The notes below the pieces were generated by a model. The model did no database searches. It saw only the letters and a list, made by a program, of their open reading frames with translations, and was not told the origin of the DNA. A DNA stretch of 64,000 nt from Atherinomorus stipes (Eukaryota > Chordata > Actinopteri > Atheriniformes > Atherinidae): the NCBI GenBank assembly GCA_023101725.1, contig JALJCO010007056.1:124001-188000 (forward strand), read 5' to 3'. This document shows, in pieces, positions 63,827 through 64,000 of this stretch (positions within the stretch are counted from its first letter, which is position 1; each line of letters begins with the position of its first letter). The position numbers were made by a program, and so were the translations under genes.

Positions 63827-64000
63827 CTGTGCAGCTGTGTTTGGTCATTAACTTCATATGAAAATAATTGCTTTTGGACATTTCAAAATAGTTATCAATT
63901 CGGGACGTGCACCATTGTGATTGATTTAACAGTGAATTGGTACACTCCTATTGTAGAGTGTACCAATCTACGATCTGGTAAACAGTTAAACAGCTGTGAG

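Overview
The window is vertebrate nuclear DNA and reads as a teleost fish locus. It has long introns with consensus GT-AG splice sites, one cytosolic-type tRNA gene, and a dense load of fish-type repeats: LINE reverse transcriptase relics, a Tc1-like transposon, hAT- and Harbinger-type MITEs, foldback elements and long tandem arrays. I could not assign a species. No complete long single-exon gene is present; the longest open frames are tandem-repeat or transposon artefacts.

Three host protein genes can be supported. (1) Positions 6320-51005, + strand: a complete 15-exon GnT-IV family N-acetylglucosaminyltransferase. All splice phases agree and give 529 codons plus a stop. It resembles MGAT4A/B in sequence but is best placed as mgat4d. 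(2) Positions 53585-57409, - strand: a complete 4-exon MAPEG enzyme of 152 residues, best called mgst2 (the alternative is its ohnologue ltc4s). (3) Position 60302 onward, + strand: the first coding exon of setd7; the rest of that gene lies beyond the right edge. From memory, human 4q31.1 carries SETD7, MGST2 and MGAT4D in the matching order and relative orientation, with MAML3 and others in between. The related 5q35 region carries LTC4S and MGAT4B tail to tail. The setd7 exon therefore decides for the 4q31 side. The genes are not an operon: they encode a Golgi glycosyltransferase, a membrane glutathione/leukotriene enzyme and a lysine methyltransferase.

Layout: 1-2900 has no firm gene but holds two weak candidate first exons on opposite strands. 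A tRNA-Ala(TGC) gene lies at 2925-2996 (-). From 3.0 to 6.0 kb there are repeats, including a tRNA-derived SINE. A GC-rich promoter-like stretch precedes mgat4d exon 1. Intron 1 (8 kb) carries an L2-like LINE and the first arm of a 709-bp inverted repeat. Intron 2 holds the second arm within a nest of at least four elements, plus a LINE inserted into a MITE. Intron 4 contains a 1.3-kb GGAT array. Intron 9 is mostly a roughly 1.8-kb ACTGTAA-rich array that switches strand. Intron 11 has L1 and L2-like fragments and a Tc1 copy. Intron 12 has a 2.5-kb TIR element carrying a nested hAT MITE, then a 22-unit, 50-bp minisatellite. The mgst2 introns hold foldback elements. The right end is mobile-element DNA, including two tandem MITE copies upstream of setd7 and a 1.1-kb foldback element inside setd7 intron 1.
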